Origin: Rhodospirillales bacterium
GTDB taxonomy: Bacteria; Pseudomonadota; Alphaproteobacteria; Rhodospirillales; GLO-3
Length of the DNA stretch: 64,000 nucleotides
Assembly (NCBI GenBank): GCA_003354135.1
Contig: PIVK01000008.1
Location: forward strand, 1 to 64,000
Direction of reading: 5' to 3'
The position numbers and the translations under genes were made by a program. Below the pieces are notes generated by a model. It searched no databases, was not told the origin of the DNA, and saw nothing but the letters and a program-made list of their open reading frames with translations. Of this stretch, positions 8,970-18,230 are shown piece by piece. Position 1 is the stretch's first letter; every line of letters starts with the position of its first letter.

Positions 8970-8997
8970 TTGACCCTTTTCCCGCCGTCCCTGTAAC
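8970..8997 (+). promoter_or_regulatory. Possible sigma-70-type promoter of the P-type ATPase gene
   Basis: TTGACC (8970-8975) and TGTAAC (8992-8997) are spaced 16 bp, in the 115-bp gap before the ATPase start at 9025. The spacing is acceptable and the -10 is only moderate. Confidence 0.4.
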
Positions 8998-9024
8998 GTC
9001 GAGTCCAGAGAAGGGCAGAAGGCT

Positions 9025-11694
9025 ATGAATCTCGAACAGATCGCACACCGGCTCTGGCACGCCACCGGACGGGAGGACATGCTTCGTGTCCTGGACACTC
9101 GCCCGCAGGGCCTGAGCGCGGAGGAGGTGGTGGAGCGCCAGGGACTCTTCGGTCCCAATGTCCTGCCCCGGGCCAAGCGGATTAGTCCGCTGATCGTCTA
9201 TTTACGCCAGTTCAAGAGCCCGCTCATCTATCTGTTGTTGGCGGCGGCCGTGGTCTCGATGATCATTGGCGAAATGGCGGATGCGGGATTCATCTTCGCG
9301 GTTCTGCAGATCAATGCCGTTATCGGTACGATTCAGGAATGGAAGGCCGAGAGCAGCGCCGAGGCGTTGAATTCCATGATCCGCAATTGGGTGGTGGTGC
9401 GCCGGGAAGGCAACCGGGACCGCATTGACAGCACCGGTTTGGTGCCGGGCGACGTGGTTCTCCTGGAATCCGGGGCCTTGATCCCGGCGGATATCCGTCT
9501 TCTTGACGCCAAGGACCTGCGGGTCGATGAGTCCCTGCTCACCGGCGAGTCCGTCCCTGTCGGGCGGGAGGCTGACCTCGTGCTGCCGGAACAGGCGGCG
9601 ACCGGTGACCGCCGCAACATGCTGCATGCTGGGGCGACGGTCATCAGCGGCCGCGCCGAAGGTGTGGTGACCCGGACCGGCCAACACACCGAGATCGGCC
9701 GCATCGCTCAGGCACTTGCCGGTGCCGACACTACGGCGCCGCCCTTGGTGGTGCGCCTGGAGCGCTTCACGCGGACCATCGGCAGTCTCGTGGTGCTCGC
9801 GGTGGCGGTCCTGGGCGTGGCCCAGTACCTCAAGGGAGTGGCTTTCGCCGAAATCTTTCTGGTGTCGGTAGCGCTGGCCGTTTCCGCCATTCCCGAAGGG
9901 CTGCCGGTCGCCATTACCATCGCCCTCTCCATCGGCAGCGCCCGTATGGCTCGGCGCAACGTGATCGTGCGCTCCCTGCCCGCGGCCGAGGCTCCCGGGG
10001 CATGTACGCTGATTGCCAGTGACAAGACGGGAACGCTGACCTGCAACGAGCTGACCGCCAAGCGTGTCTTCCTTCCAAAAAAAGGCGAGATCATGGTCGA
10101 CGGGCAGGGCTATGTTCCCGAGGGCGGCTTTCGTCGGGAAGGCGGTCCTTTGGAGGATGGGGACCGGGAAGCCCTGGAGCGGCTGGCCATTTCCGGGGCG
10201 CTCTGCAACGAAGCCTCCTTTCGCCTGATGAAGGACGGCCGATACCACCATTTCGGGGACACGGTGGACGTGGCCTTTCTGGTCATGGCCGGGAAACTTG
10301 GCCACGACCAGGGCGTGCTTCTGGAAAGTCACCCGGAGGCGGATTCCATTCCCTTCGAGCCTGCGCGCCGTTTCGCCGCCAGTTTCAACCGGAGCGGAGA
10401 CCGCGTGACAACGCACGTCAAAGGCGCCGCCGAAGTGGTGATCCCCATGTGCGCCGGCAGTAACGCGGAAGCCATGCTGGCCGAAGCCACTCGCATGGCG
10501 GCCGACGGATACAGGGTTATTGCGCTGGCCTGCGGGGACGTGGAAGACCTGACGGTCGGCGGACTGGCAGAACTGGACTTCCTTGGACTGGTCGGACTTA
10601 TCGACCCGTTGCGGCCCGAGGCGGCGGAAGCGGTTGCGAAATGCGGGCGGGCCGGAATCGATGTGCGCATGATCACCGGTGACCACCCGGCGACCGCGCT
10701 CGCCATTGCCCGCGAACTGGGCATCGCCGAGGACCCGGAAGACGTGGTGACCGGAGTCGAGTTAACCCAGCTGGCAAGCGATCCCGCCGAGGTCGATTGC
10801 CTGGCCGACACGGTCAAGGTCTTCGCCCGCGTCGAGCCCATGCAGAAGCTGGCCATCGTCCACTCCCTGCAGAAGGCCGGCCACTTCGTTGCCGTGACAG
10901 GGGACGGGGTCAACGATGCTCCGGCGCTTAGGGCCGCCCACATCGGCGCCGCCATGGGTAAGGAAGGTACCGACGTGGCCCGGGGGGCGGCAGACCTGAT
11001 CATCACCGACGACAACTTCTCCTCCATCGTCAGCGGGGTGGAAGAAGGCCGCATCGCGTACGACAACGTGCGCAAGGTGGTTTACCTGCTGGTCAGTACG
11101 GGGGCGTCGGAGATCGTGCTCTTCTTCCTCGCTTTCCTCGCCGGACTGCCGCTGCCGCTTTTCGCCGTCCAACTGCTGTGGCTCAACCTGGTGACCAACG
11201 GGATCCAGCATGTGGCACTTTCCATCGAGAAGGGCGAGGATGATGTGCTGGAGCGCCAACCCCGGCCGCCCAGGCAGCCCATTTTCGACCGGCCCATGAT
11301 CGAACAGACGCTCCTCTCGGGGACTTTCATCGGGGTGGTGGCTTTCCTGTTCTTCCAGTGGGCGCTGGACTCGGGCATGAGCGAGACCACGGCCCGGAAT
11401 GCACTGCTGCTGCTCATGGTCAGTTTCGAGAACGCCCATGTCTTCAACTGCCGCTCCGAACGCAAGTCGGTGTTTCGCCATTCGCTTCTGGTCAACCCGT
11501 TCCTGCTGTTCGTGGTGCCGACGGCCCAAACGCTGCACATCATGTCGGCCCATATTCCGGGACTGAACAGCGTCCTACGCGTCGAGCCGCTGACGCTGGA
11601 CACCTGGCTCACCGTGGCGCCCATGGCCCTAGGTCTGGTGGTGGTGATGGAGATCTACAAGCTGTTCCGATACGGATGGTCCCGGAGGAGCTAG
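9025..11694 (+). CDS. P-type cation-transporting ATPase (P2-like)
   Basis: The 889-aa P-type ATPase has the standard order: N-terminal cation-ATPase domain, actuator with TGES (LLTGESVPVG), the M4 motif PEGLP (about 290-294), the phosphorylation motif DKTGTLT with Asp at about 333, and the GDGVNDAPAL hinge. C-terminal membrane helices follow. It resembles calcium/P2-type pumps. The M6 motif reads NLVTNG (about 721-726), where SERCA-like pumps have NLVTDG, so a usual cation-binding Asp is Asn. The ion is therefore not assigned. A possible promoter precedes it, separating it from glk. Confidence 0.88.
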   Translation: MNLEQIAHRLWHATGREDMLRVLDTRPQGLSAEEVVERQGLFGPNVLPRAKRISPLIVYLRQFKSPLIYLLLAAAVVSMIIGEMADAGFIFAVLQINAVIGTIQEWKAESSAEALNSMIRNWVVVRREGNRDRIDSTGLVPGDVVLLESGALIPADIRLLDAKDLRVDESLLTGESVPVGREADLVLPEQAATGDRRNMLHAGATVISGRAEGVVTRTGQHTEIGRIAQALAGADTTAPPLVVRLERFTRTIGSLVVLAVAVLGVAQYLKGVAFAEIFLVSVALAVSAIPEGLPVAITIALSIGSARMARRNVIVRSLPAAEAPGACTLIASDKTGTLTCNELTAKRVFLPKKGEIMVDGQGYVPEGGFRREGGPLEDGDREALERLAISGALCNEASFRLMKDGRYHHFGDTVDVAFLVMAGKLGHDQGVLLESHPEADSIPFEPARRFAASFNRSGDRVTTHVKGAAEVVIPMCAGSNAEAMLAEATRMAADGYRVIALACGDVEDLTVGGLAELDFLGLVGLIDPLRPEAAEAVAKCGRAGIDVRMITGDHPATALAIARELGIAEDPEDVVTGVELTQLASDPAEVDCLADTVKVFARVEPMQKLAIVHSLQKAGHFVAVTGDGVNDAPALRAAHIGAAMGKEGTDVARGAADLIITDDNFSSIVSGVEEGRIAYDNVRKVVYLLVSTGASEIVLFFLAFLAGLPLPLFAVQLLWLNLVTNGIQHVALSIEKGEDDVLERQPRPPRQPIFDRPMIEQTLLSGTFIGVVAFLFFQWALDSGMSETTARNALLLLMVSFENAHVFNCRSERKSVFRHSLLVNPFLLFVVPTAQTLHIMSAHIPGLNSVLRVEPLTLDTWLTVAPMALGLVVVMEIYKLFRYGWSRRS

Positions 11695-11832
11695 TGGAAT
11701 CCGTTCTCCAACTCCTGATTTTGCTGGGCGTGGCACGCCTACCGGGCCTGGCAGCGGAACGGGCCGGCCAGCCGGGGGTTTGATCCGGGTGCCGTCTGGC
11801 ATACTATCCGAAGCGGATTTGGAGGTCTCGAC

Positions 11833-14800
11833 GTGCACAACGGTTGGATTTTTGGAATTGCGGCTCTGGTCGCCGTCCTCGTGACCGGCGTGCTCGTTGC
11901 GCCCAGTCTGATTGACTGGAACGAATACAAGGCCTTCATTGCCGGTCAGGTCAAGGAGGCAACCGGCCGCGACCTGGTCATCAACGGAGACATCCAAATC
12001 GCCCTCCTCCCGGCTCCGGCCCTGGTGGCGGAAGATATCGAATTGTCCAACTTGGCAGGGGCGGCATCGCCCGAGATGGCGCTCCTGAAGTCCGTTGAGG
12101 TCCGTATCGCATTCGGTCCCCTTCTGACCGGAAACATCCAGATTGAAGAGGTGCTCCTGGTCGAGCCTGTGGTAAGCCTGGAAGTGCTGGCCGACGGCAG
12201 TGCCAACTGGCTCTTCGAGCCGCAGGCCGCGCCCAAAGGCGAGGTCAAAGCCGAAACCGGTCCGGCGTCGGACAGGGATGCGTCAGGGCGCGGACTTGAC
12301 GTCCGGCTCGACAACTTCGTGATTCAGAACGGAACCCTGGTCTACACGGATGCGCGAAGCGGAACCATCGAGCAGATCGAGAATATCGACGCCCGCGTTG
12401 CCATGGCATCCCTGCACGGGCCGTTCGAGAGCGCGGGCCGGTTCAGCGTCCGCGGTATGCCGCTAGGCTACGAATTGGCGCTCGGCAAGATTATCCACGG
12501 GCGGACCATGCCGGTGAACCTGGCCATCGGAGCCGGGGCGGGGAACTCTTCGCTGAAGGTTTCGGGAACTGTGGTCGGTCTGCAAGAGGCACCGCGCTTC
12601 AAGGGCAAGATGGACCTGAAGGGGGAAGACCTGGCGGGATTGATCCGCGGGGTTGCCGGCGGCATGGTTCTACCGGAGCTTCTGTCCCGGGCTTTTACGG
12701 TACGCGGTGTGCTCGCCGGTTCCTCCTCCGAGGTCGGTCTCACCGAGATGTCTCTCAATCTGGGAGATGCGCTGGGGAGTGGCACCGTTGCGGTGGAATT
12801 GGGCGAGGCCACGAGTCTGCAGGCGGATGTTTCAGTCAGTCGGATCGATTTGGATTCCTGGCTGACACCGGCTGCGCCCAGGGCCAGGAAGGCACCGGGA
12901 ACCCGAAAGGCGGGAAACACGGATCGGGTGCCGCCCGCACCCGCGCCCGGAAAAACTGCCCCCTCGGGCCCCTTTTCGTTGCCGTCCGGTCTGTCAGCGG
13001 GCGTGCGGCTGGCTGTCGATGCGGTGACCTACCGTGGTGGGCTGGTTCGCCAGGTCAGGGCCAGCGCGGAACTGGCAGACGGGGCGGTGACGCTGAGCCA
13101 ACTGTCGGCCAGAATGCCCGGCAACACGGAAGTGGTGGTGTTCGGGTTCCTGACCCCCAAGGACGGAAAGCCTCTGTTTGAGGGGGGAATCGAGGCCTCC
13201 GCCTCCGATTTCCGGGAGGTGCTGGCCTGGTTGGGCGGCGATATCGGGGGAGTGCCTAATGACCGCCTGCGCAAGTTGAAGTTCAAGAGTGACCTGACCG
13301 CGACACCGCACCAGATCCAGTTCGTCGGTTTGCAAACCACTGTCGACAGTTCCCATCTGACCGGGGGCGTGACCGTGGTTCCCGGGCGCCGGCTGGAGGT
13401 TGATGCGGATCTCGTGCTCGACCGTATCAACGTTGACGCCTATCTGCCCGTGGTGGCCCCAACATCCGTTTCGGGGCAAACCGCATCTCCGGGTCAGGGC
13501 GACCCGGCGGACGGCCCTGAACCAGGGAACGCCACCGCCGCCCCTCTGACCGGACTTGCGGTGCTGAAGACCTTCAATGCCAACTTCAAGGCGCGGGTCG
13601 GACAGCTCGTGTATCATCAGACACCGATCAAGGATGTGCTGATCGACGGCACCCTGCACGACGGGTCGCTCAATTTGCGGCAGTTCCGCGTCAAGGACGT
13701 GGCCGGGGCCTCGGTGACGGTCAAAGGCGGCGTTGCTAAACTGGGCGAGGTGCCGGTTCTGGAGAACCTTGCCGTCGACCTCAAGGCCAAGGACCTGGGG
13801 CGCTTGATGAAGTTGACAGGCTGGGACGTCTCGCCTGTCTTGGCGAACCTGGGCGCGGTTTCGGTTTCGGCCAAGGGGAACGGTTCTCTCCTCGATCCGG
13901 TCCTGTATGCCAGGGTCAAGGCCGCAGGAGCGGACATCGGCCTGGAGGGTAAGGCGGTCCTGCTGCCGGTGCCTGAGTTCGATGCCGATCTGTCGGTAAG
14001 GGCCAAGGATCTGGTCCGCCTGGTGCGTGCCCTCGGGGTCGACTACCGGCCGGCGGGGCGCTTAGGTGGCATGGACCTGGCCCTGCACGCCAAGGGTGGG
14101 CTGGATGCGGTGCAGCTCAGCGCGATCCACGGTAGCGTGGGGTCCGTCAATCTGTCCGGTACCGGAAACGTGGTGTTGTCCGGAGACCGGCCCAAGGTGA
14201 CCGCCAATCTGGCAACCGGCGAAATTCCCGTCGACGCCTTCCTGCCGGTCCGGAGGACGGCGGCCATCGAGCGTCTGCCGTTCGGGATTCCCGGCCTTGT
14301 TCCGGCGTCCTTCGCGGTTCCGGATGCGCCGGCCAACGACCGGGCCGCCGTCCATCCCGTGGGCGTGCGGGCAGGCGGGATCGATCCGCGATGGTCGCGC
14401 GCACCGCTGGACCTTTCGGCGCTCAAGGGGTTGGATGCCGATGTCGTCTTGGATGCAGCGGCCCTGGTCTACCAGGGCCATCGGTTCGAGGAGGCGAACG
14501 TTCTGCTCAATCTGACCAACGGCGTGCTCAGGGCAGACAAGATTACCGGGCGCCTGTTCGGCGGCTCCGTCAACGGCGCGGCGGTGGTGGACGCGACGGG
14601 CGTTCCGCGCCTGGCATCCACGCTGAAGCTTCAGGCCCTCGACATGGCCCAAGCGGCGGGCAAGGGGATCGCCGGCGGAAATCTCGGCCTTGATCTGGAA
14701 ATCAGTTCCTCCGGCACAAGTGTGGCCGAGCTGATCTCGGCGCTGGGCGGCAAGGGCTCGATTGCGGTCAAGGGCATCAACGTGAGGAAGGGAGCCAAGG

Positions 14801-15405
14801 GCTCGGCACTGGCCGGCATGCTCGACCTCATCATGGGACTGAACCAGTTGGGCGGCACGCTGGGGGGCAAGACAGATGGGATCGCGGACCTGACGGGAAG
14901 CTTTGCCATACGGAACGGAATTGCCCGTTCCGAGGACTTGACCCTGGTCTCGGCCGTTGGCAACGGCAAAGCGACCGGTATGGTGGACCTGGCCGGATGG
15001 TCCCTCGATGTTCAAGGGCGGGTTGATCTCGCCCGGAACTTGCTGACGCAGATCCTGATCGAAACGGCCCAGCAGACGATCTCGCTGCCGTTCACGGTCA
15101 ACGGCCCCCTGGATGCGCCCAATGTTAAGCTGGACACGGCGAAGCTTCCCGGTGGCGGGGTGCGTATCCCGGGGGTCAGAAATCTGACCGACCGGCTGAG
15201 AAAGAAGAAGGGCGTGGGGGCAGTGCTCGACACCCTTCTGCCCGGCGTCCTGGGGGGCGGTCAGCAGCCCTCCACACAGGGCAGCACGTCGGCCGACGGG
15301 GGCATGGCGCCACCGCCGCCCAAGAGCGGGTCGAGCGAACCGCAACAACAACAGAAAGTGAAGCCCGAGGACCTGATCAAGGGAATCTTTGGCATCCGCC
15401 GATGA
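11833..15405 (+). CDS. AsmA family protein
   Basis: The 1190-aa protein begins with one transmembrane helix and the AsmA N-terminal signature (LIDWNEYKAFIAGQVKEATG, then ALLPAPALVAEDI). A long beta-rich periplasmic region follows, and the AsmA C-terminal region has LTGSFAIRNGIARSEDL. AsmA-like proteins are inner-membrane-anchored and linked to outer-membrane lipid transport. The GTG start has GGAGG 8 nt upstream. The C-terminus is Gly/Pro/Gln-rich. It overlaps the next gene by ATGA, although a functional link to quinone synthesis is not obvious. Confidence 0.86.
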   Translation: MHNGWIFGIAALVAVLVTGVLVAPSLIDWNEYKAFIAGQVKEATGRDLVINGDIQIALLPAPALVAEDIELSNLAGAASPEMALLKSVEVRIAFGPLLTGNIQIEEVLLVEPVVSLEVLADGSANWLFEPQAAPKGEVKAETGPASDRDASGRGLDVRLDNFVIQNGTLVYTDARSGTIEQIENIDARVAMASLHGPFESAGRFSVRGMPLGYELALGKIIHGRTMPVNLAIGAGAGNSSLKVSGTVVGLQEAPRFKGKMDLKGEDLAGLIRGVAGGMVLPELLSRAFTVRGVLAGSSSEVGLTEMSLNLGDALGSGTVAVELGEATSLQADVSVSRIDLDSWLTPAAPRARKAPGTRKAGNTDRVPPAPAPGKTAPSGPFSLPSGLSAGVRLAVDAVTYRGGLVRQVRASAELADGAVTLSQLSARMPGNTEVVVFGFLTPKDGKPLFEGGIEASASDFREVLAWLGGDIGGVPNDRLRKLKFKSDLTATPHQIQFVGLQTTVDSSHLTGGVTVVPGRRLEVDADLVLDRINVDAYLPVVAPTSVSGQTASPGQGDPADGPEPGNATAAPLTGLAVLKTFNANFKARVGQLVYHQTPIKDVLIDGTLHDGSLNLRQFRVKDVAGASVTVKGGVAKLGEVPVLENLAVDLKAKDLGRLMKLTGWDVSPVLANLGAVSVSAKGNGSLLDPVLYARVKAAGADIGLEGKAVLLPVPEFDADLSVRAKDLVRLVRALGVDYRPAGRLGGMDLALHAKGGLDAVQLSAIHGSVGSVNLSGTGNVVLSGDRPKVTANLATGEIPVDAFLPVRRTAAIERLPFGIPGLVPASFAVPDAPANDRAAVHPVGVRAGGIDPRWSRAPLDLSALKGLDADVVLDAAALVYQGHRFEEANVLLNLTNGVLRADKITGRLFGGSVNGAAVVDATGVPRLASTLKLQALDMAQAAGKGIAGGNLGLDLEISSSGTSVAELISALGGKGSIAVKGINVRKGAKGSALAGMLDLIMGLNQLGGTLGGKTDGIADLTGSFAIRNGIARSEDLTLVSAVGNGKATGMVDLAGWSLDVQGRVDLARNLLTQILIETAQQTISLPFTVNGPLDAPNVKLDTAKLPGGGVRIPGVRNLTDRLRKKKGVGAVLDTLLPGVLGGGQQPSTQGSTSADGGMAPPPPKSGSSEPQQQQKVKPEDLIKGIFGIRR

Positions 15406-16121
15406 CCGATCCACTCACGCATACCTTTGGCTTTAAGGACGTCACGTCCGCCGAACGGCGGCGGCGCATTCGCGACGTGTTTGACGGCGTGGCGCCGCGC
15501 TATGACCTCATGAACGATATGCTGAGCTTCGGCATCCATCGTTTGTGGAAGCGGGCCATGGTGCGCCGGGCCGGGGAGATCGCCGACGGGGTCGTGGTGG
15601 ACCTGGCGGGCGGCACCGGCGACGTGGCACGACGGCTGGCGCGGACCCCGGGGCGCCGGGTCTGCGTGCTTGATCCCAGCCTGCCCATGATGCGCGCGGG
15701 CGAACAACGGGGCTGGTCCTGCATCGCCGGCGAAGGCGAGGCCCTGCCCTTGGCGGACGGTGCGGCGGACCTGATAACCATCGCGTTCGGCATGCGCAAC
15801 ATGACCAGCCTTGACGGGGCCTTGGCCGAGATCGTCCGTGCACTCAGGCCGGGCGGTTTGTTCCTGTGCCTGGAATTCTCCTGTCCGCATTGGTGGCTTA
15901 AGCCTTTCTACGACCTCTATTCCTTCCTGGTGATTCCGAGGCTCGGCGCCTGGGTGGCGCGCCAGCCGGCGGCCTACGACTACCTGGTGGAATCCATCCG
16001 CCGCTTCCCCGGCCAGGAGGAGATGAAGGCCCATCTGGAAACGGCGGGCCTGGAACGGGTGGGATACAGCAACCTGTCGTTCGGCATCGCCTGCCTGCAT
16101 TGGGGATACAGACCGACGTGA
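15402..16121 (+). CDS. UbiE/MenG-family class I methyltransferase
   Basis: The 239-aa protein opens with the UbiE signature (FGFKDVTSAERRRRIRDVF, VAPRYDLMNDMLSFG). It has the SAM-binding motif DLAGGTGDVA and the FGMRNM segment. Family members C-methylate ubiquinone or menaquinone precursors. The usual D..SY.YL.ESI block near the end reads RQPAAYDYLVESI, so it diverges from typical UbiE. It is immediately followed, with stop/start overlap, by a MenA-like prenyltransferase. A demethylmenaquinone methyltransferase role is likely but not certain. Confidence 0.88.
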   Translation: MTDPLTHTFGFKDVTSAERRRRIRDVFDGVAPRYDLMNDMLSFGIHRLWKRAMVRRAGEIADGVVVDLAGGTGDVARRLARTPGRRVCVLDPSLPMMRAGEQRGWSCIAGEGEALPLADGAADLITIAFGMRNMTSLDGALAEIVRALRPGGLFLCLEFSCPHWWLKPFYDLYSFLVIPRLGAWVARQPAAYDYLVESIRRFPGQEEMKAHLETAGLERVGYSNLSFGIACLHWGYRPT

Positions 16122-17023
16122 GCAGAGACTGGATTCCTCCGCGGAGGCTGCGTCTGTGGTGGCTGGCGGCCCGCCCCAAGACCCTAAGCCTTGCCGCCGT
16201 TCCCGTCGTCGTCGGTACGGCCCTGGCCTGGCAGGATGCGGGCGTCGTGCAAGGGGGGCCGCTGATCGTGGCCCTTACCGCCGCCGTCCTGATCCAGATC
16301 GGCACCAACCTGCACAACGATGCCGCCGACTTCGAACGCGGCGCCGACCTGCCGGGGCGCACGGGCCCGGTACGGATCACCGCACAGGGATGGGCGTCGC
16401 CTGGCTTGGTGCGCGTGGCGGCTTTCGCCTGTTTCGGGGCGGCGACGCTCGGCGGGGCCTATCTGATCTGGGTCGGCGGCGCCGTCATCTTAGGCATTGG
16501 GCTGGCGGCGCTCGTGGCCGGGTGGGCCTATTCGGGGGGCGTCCGGCCGCTCTCCTACACCCCCTTGGGAGAGCTTTTCGTCTTCCTGTTCTTCGGTCTT
16601 GCTGCCGTCTTCGGGAGCTACTGGCTTCAGTCCCCCACCGTCAGCTTCAAGGCCCTGGTGGCGGGGGCTGCGCTGGGCTGCATGGCGGCTGCCGTCCTGA
16701 TGGTCAACAACTACCGGGACATGGACGCGGATGAAATTGCCGGACGGCGCACCCTGGCGATTGCGCTCGGGCGCCGGGCATCGCGGATCGTCTATTCGGC
16801 GCTGATGCTGACACCCTACGTCCTGGTCGTCGCCTTGGTGCGCCTCGAAGCGGGCGACGGTGTGTGGCTGGCACTGTTGGCGCTGCCCCTGGCGCTGCTG
16901 CAGATCCGCAAGGTCCAGTTCATGGAGCCGGGCCCCGGCTTCAACCTGATCCTCGCCGGAACCGCGCGTACCCAGGCGGTCTTCGGGATATTGCTGGCCT
17001 TCGGGGCGGTGAGGTGGGGTTAG
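16118..17023 (+). CDS. UbiA-superfamily prenyltransferase, MenA-like
   Basis: The 301-aa polytopic membrane protein resembles 1,4-dihydroxy-2-naphthoate polyprenyltransferase (MenA). It has RPKTLSLAAVPVVVGTALAW at the N-terminus, a first Asp-containing motif NLHNDAADFERG, and a second, NNYRDMDADEIAGRRTLA. I prefer GTG 16118, overlapping the methyltransferase stop (GTGA), to the TTG at 16100. It would attach the polyprenyl tail before the neighbouring methyltransferase acts. It meets the minus-strand RHH gene tail to tail with a 4-bp overlap. Confidence 0.85.
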   Translation: MSRDWIPPRRLRLWWLAARPKTLSLAAVPVVVGTALAWQDAGVVQGGPLIVALTAAVLIQIGTNLHNDAADFERGADLPGRTGPVRITAQGWASPGLVRVAAFACFGAATLGGAYLIWVGGAVILGIGLAALVAGWAYSGGVRPLSYTPLGELFVFLFFGLAAVFGSYWLQSPTVSFKALVAGAALGCMAAAVLMVNNYRDMDADEIAGRRTLAIALGRRASRIVYSALMLTPYVLVVALVRLEAGDGVWLALLALPLALLQIRKVQFMEPGPGFNLILAGTARTQAVFGILLAFGAVRWG

Positions 17024-17244
17024 GGCCTACGGTAATGCTCCAGGACGAAGACGCGAATGGCGCCCGACAGGCCGGCGTTGCGAGTCTGGTCGATCTCGGC
17101 CACCAGCTGATTGAGGGACTGGCGACGGTGCCCTGCGATCTCCTTCAGGGCCTCCCAGAAGGCGTCCTCAAGGGACACGCTGGTGCGGTGCCCGGCGATC
17201 AGCACCGAGTGCTTGCGGAGCCGCGTGCCGTCCTCCGGACTCAT
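17020..17244 (-). CDS. Ribbon-helix-helix domain protein (RHH_4-like)
   Basis: The 74-aa protein carries RKHSVLIAGHRTSVSLEDAFW, then LKEIAGHRRQSLNQLVAEID, a pattern of the small RHH_4 family found in alphaproteobacteria. RHH proteins bind DNA as dimers, but no target is known here. I chose the ATG at 17244 because it overlaps the TfoX-domain stop (ATGA) and starts at the family N-terminus. Confidence 0.75.
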   Translation of the reverse strand: MSPEDGTRLRKHSVLIAGHRTSVSLEDAFWEALKEIAGHRRQSLNQLVAEIDQTRNAGLSGAIRVFVLEHYRRP

Positions 17245-17579
17245 CCCTTCCCCCTTCCGCTGCGCCGGGCCGCGTCCCGGGCTTTTCCGGCCCAACAGCA
17301 GAGCGTTCCCGGATCTTCCATCACCTCGGGCGGAACCTGCCAGTAGGACATGGCGTAGGCCTTGTCCGCGAAGGGAACGAAGGGCTGCGATCCCGCGTCT
17401 TTGTAGGGCTGTTGGTTGCCCTCGTCGACCTTGAAATAGAGGACGTCCCGGGCAATCAGCGCGAACATGGTGTCGTCGAGATAAAGCCCCGCCCCGCCGA
17501 ACATGGCACGCGCCCGGACCGCCCCCAGATCGGCCAACAGGTCGAGAACATGGTCCCGGAACTCGGCGCTGATGCTCAC
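17241..17579 (-). CDS. TfoX N-terminal domain protein
   Basis: The 112-aa protein consists of a TfoX_N domain (RARAMFGGAGLYLDDTMFAL, then LYFKVDE). In gammaproteobacteria this domain forms half of the competence regulator TfoX/Sxy. Stand-alone copies are common and unassigned. It is sandwiched between the hydrolase and the RHH gene, with 4-bp overlaps on both sides, so the three are very likely one transcript. Confidence 0.85.
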   Translation of the reverse strand: MSISAEFRDHVLDLLADLGAVRARAMFGGAGLYLDDTMFALIARDVLYFKVDEGNQQPYKDAGSQPFVPFADKAYAMSYWQVPPEVMEDPGTLCCWAGKARDAARRSGRGKG

Positions 17580-18211
17580 GGGCGGTTCTGACTCAGGCTG
17601 TTCAGGAACGCGGCGACGGCCTCAATCCCTTCGGCCCAGTTCCGGGCCTCGGTGCGTCCGGAGGCCTTGCGCGGCTTGAAGCCGTGGTCGCCGTCCTCCA
17701 GCCAGTGGAGGTGAACGGCACTGGACAGGCCGTAGCCCGGAACTTTATCCGACCCGCCCATGGAATCGCGGGTGCCCTGCAGAATCAGGGTTGGGGTCGC
17801 GATCTCCAGCAGGTGCTCGATGCGGGGCTGGTCCGGTTTGCCCATGGCGTGGAAAGGATAGCCGAGGCAGACCAATCCCCGGACGTGCGCCCCGTCGGCC
17901 AGCAGGCTCGCCACGCGCCCCCCCATGGACTTGCCGCCGATCACCAGGCGTTCCGGCCCCAGTTCGGCGATCACGGCGCGCCAGGTATCCTGCAGTACGT
18001 TCGCCCGGTCGGGCGGCCGCTTCATTCCCGAGGTTCGGCGCTCCGCCATGTAGGGGAACTCGAACCGGACCACCCGGCAACCATGACCGGCCAGACCTTG
18101 GGCGAAGGCGGACATGAAGGGCGTGTCCATGGCCGCCCCGGCTCCATGGGCCAGCGCTACGGTCAGGGGGGCTGCGTCGGGGCCGTCAATGAGGAGATCG
18201 GGACAGAACAT
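17576..18211 (-). CDS. Alpha/beta hydrolase (KANL3/Tex30-like)
   Basis: The 211-aa protein has LAHGAG near the N-terminus, the nucleophile elbow GGKSMGG, GYPFHAMGKP, a late Asp region (LQGTRDSMG) and a final His (LEDGDHGF). These features fit the dienelactone-hydrolase-like KANL3/Tex30 group. The substrate is unknown. The ATG at 18211 places the start just after the NfeD stop; an upstream in-frame start would overlap NfeD by about 44 bp. Confidence 0.8.
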   Translation of the reverse strand: MFCPDLLIDGPDAAPLTVALAHGAGAAMDTPFMSAFAQGLAGHGCRVVRFEFPYMAERRTSGMKRPPDRANVLQDTWRAVIAELGPERLVIGGKSMGGRVASLLADGAHVRGLVCLGYPFHAMGKPDQPRIEHLLEIATPTLILQGTRDSMGGSDKVPGYGLSSAVHLHWLEDGDHGFKPRKASGRTEARNWAEGIEAVAAFLNSLSQNRP

Positions 18212-18230
18212 GACGAAGGGGCCTCGCGCG

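Noticed and set aside
9202-10686. 494-codon minus-strand frame inside the P-type ATPase gene
   Set aside because: It is antisense to intact catalytic motifs and its His/Arg-rich product resembles no family.
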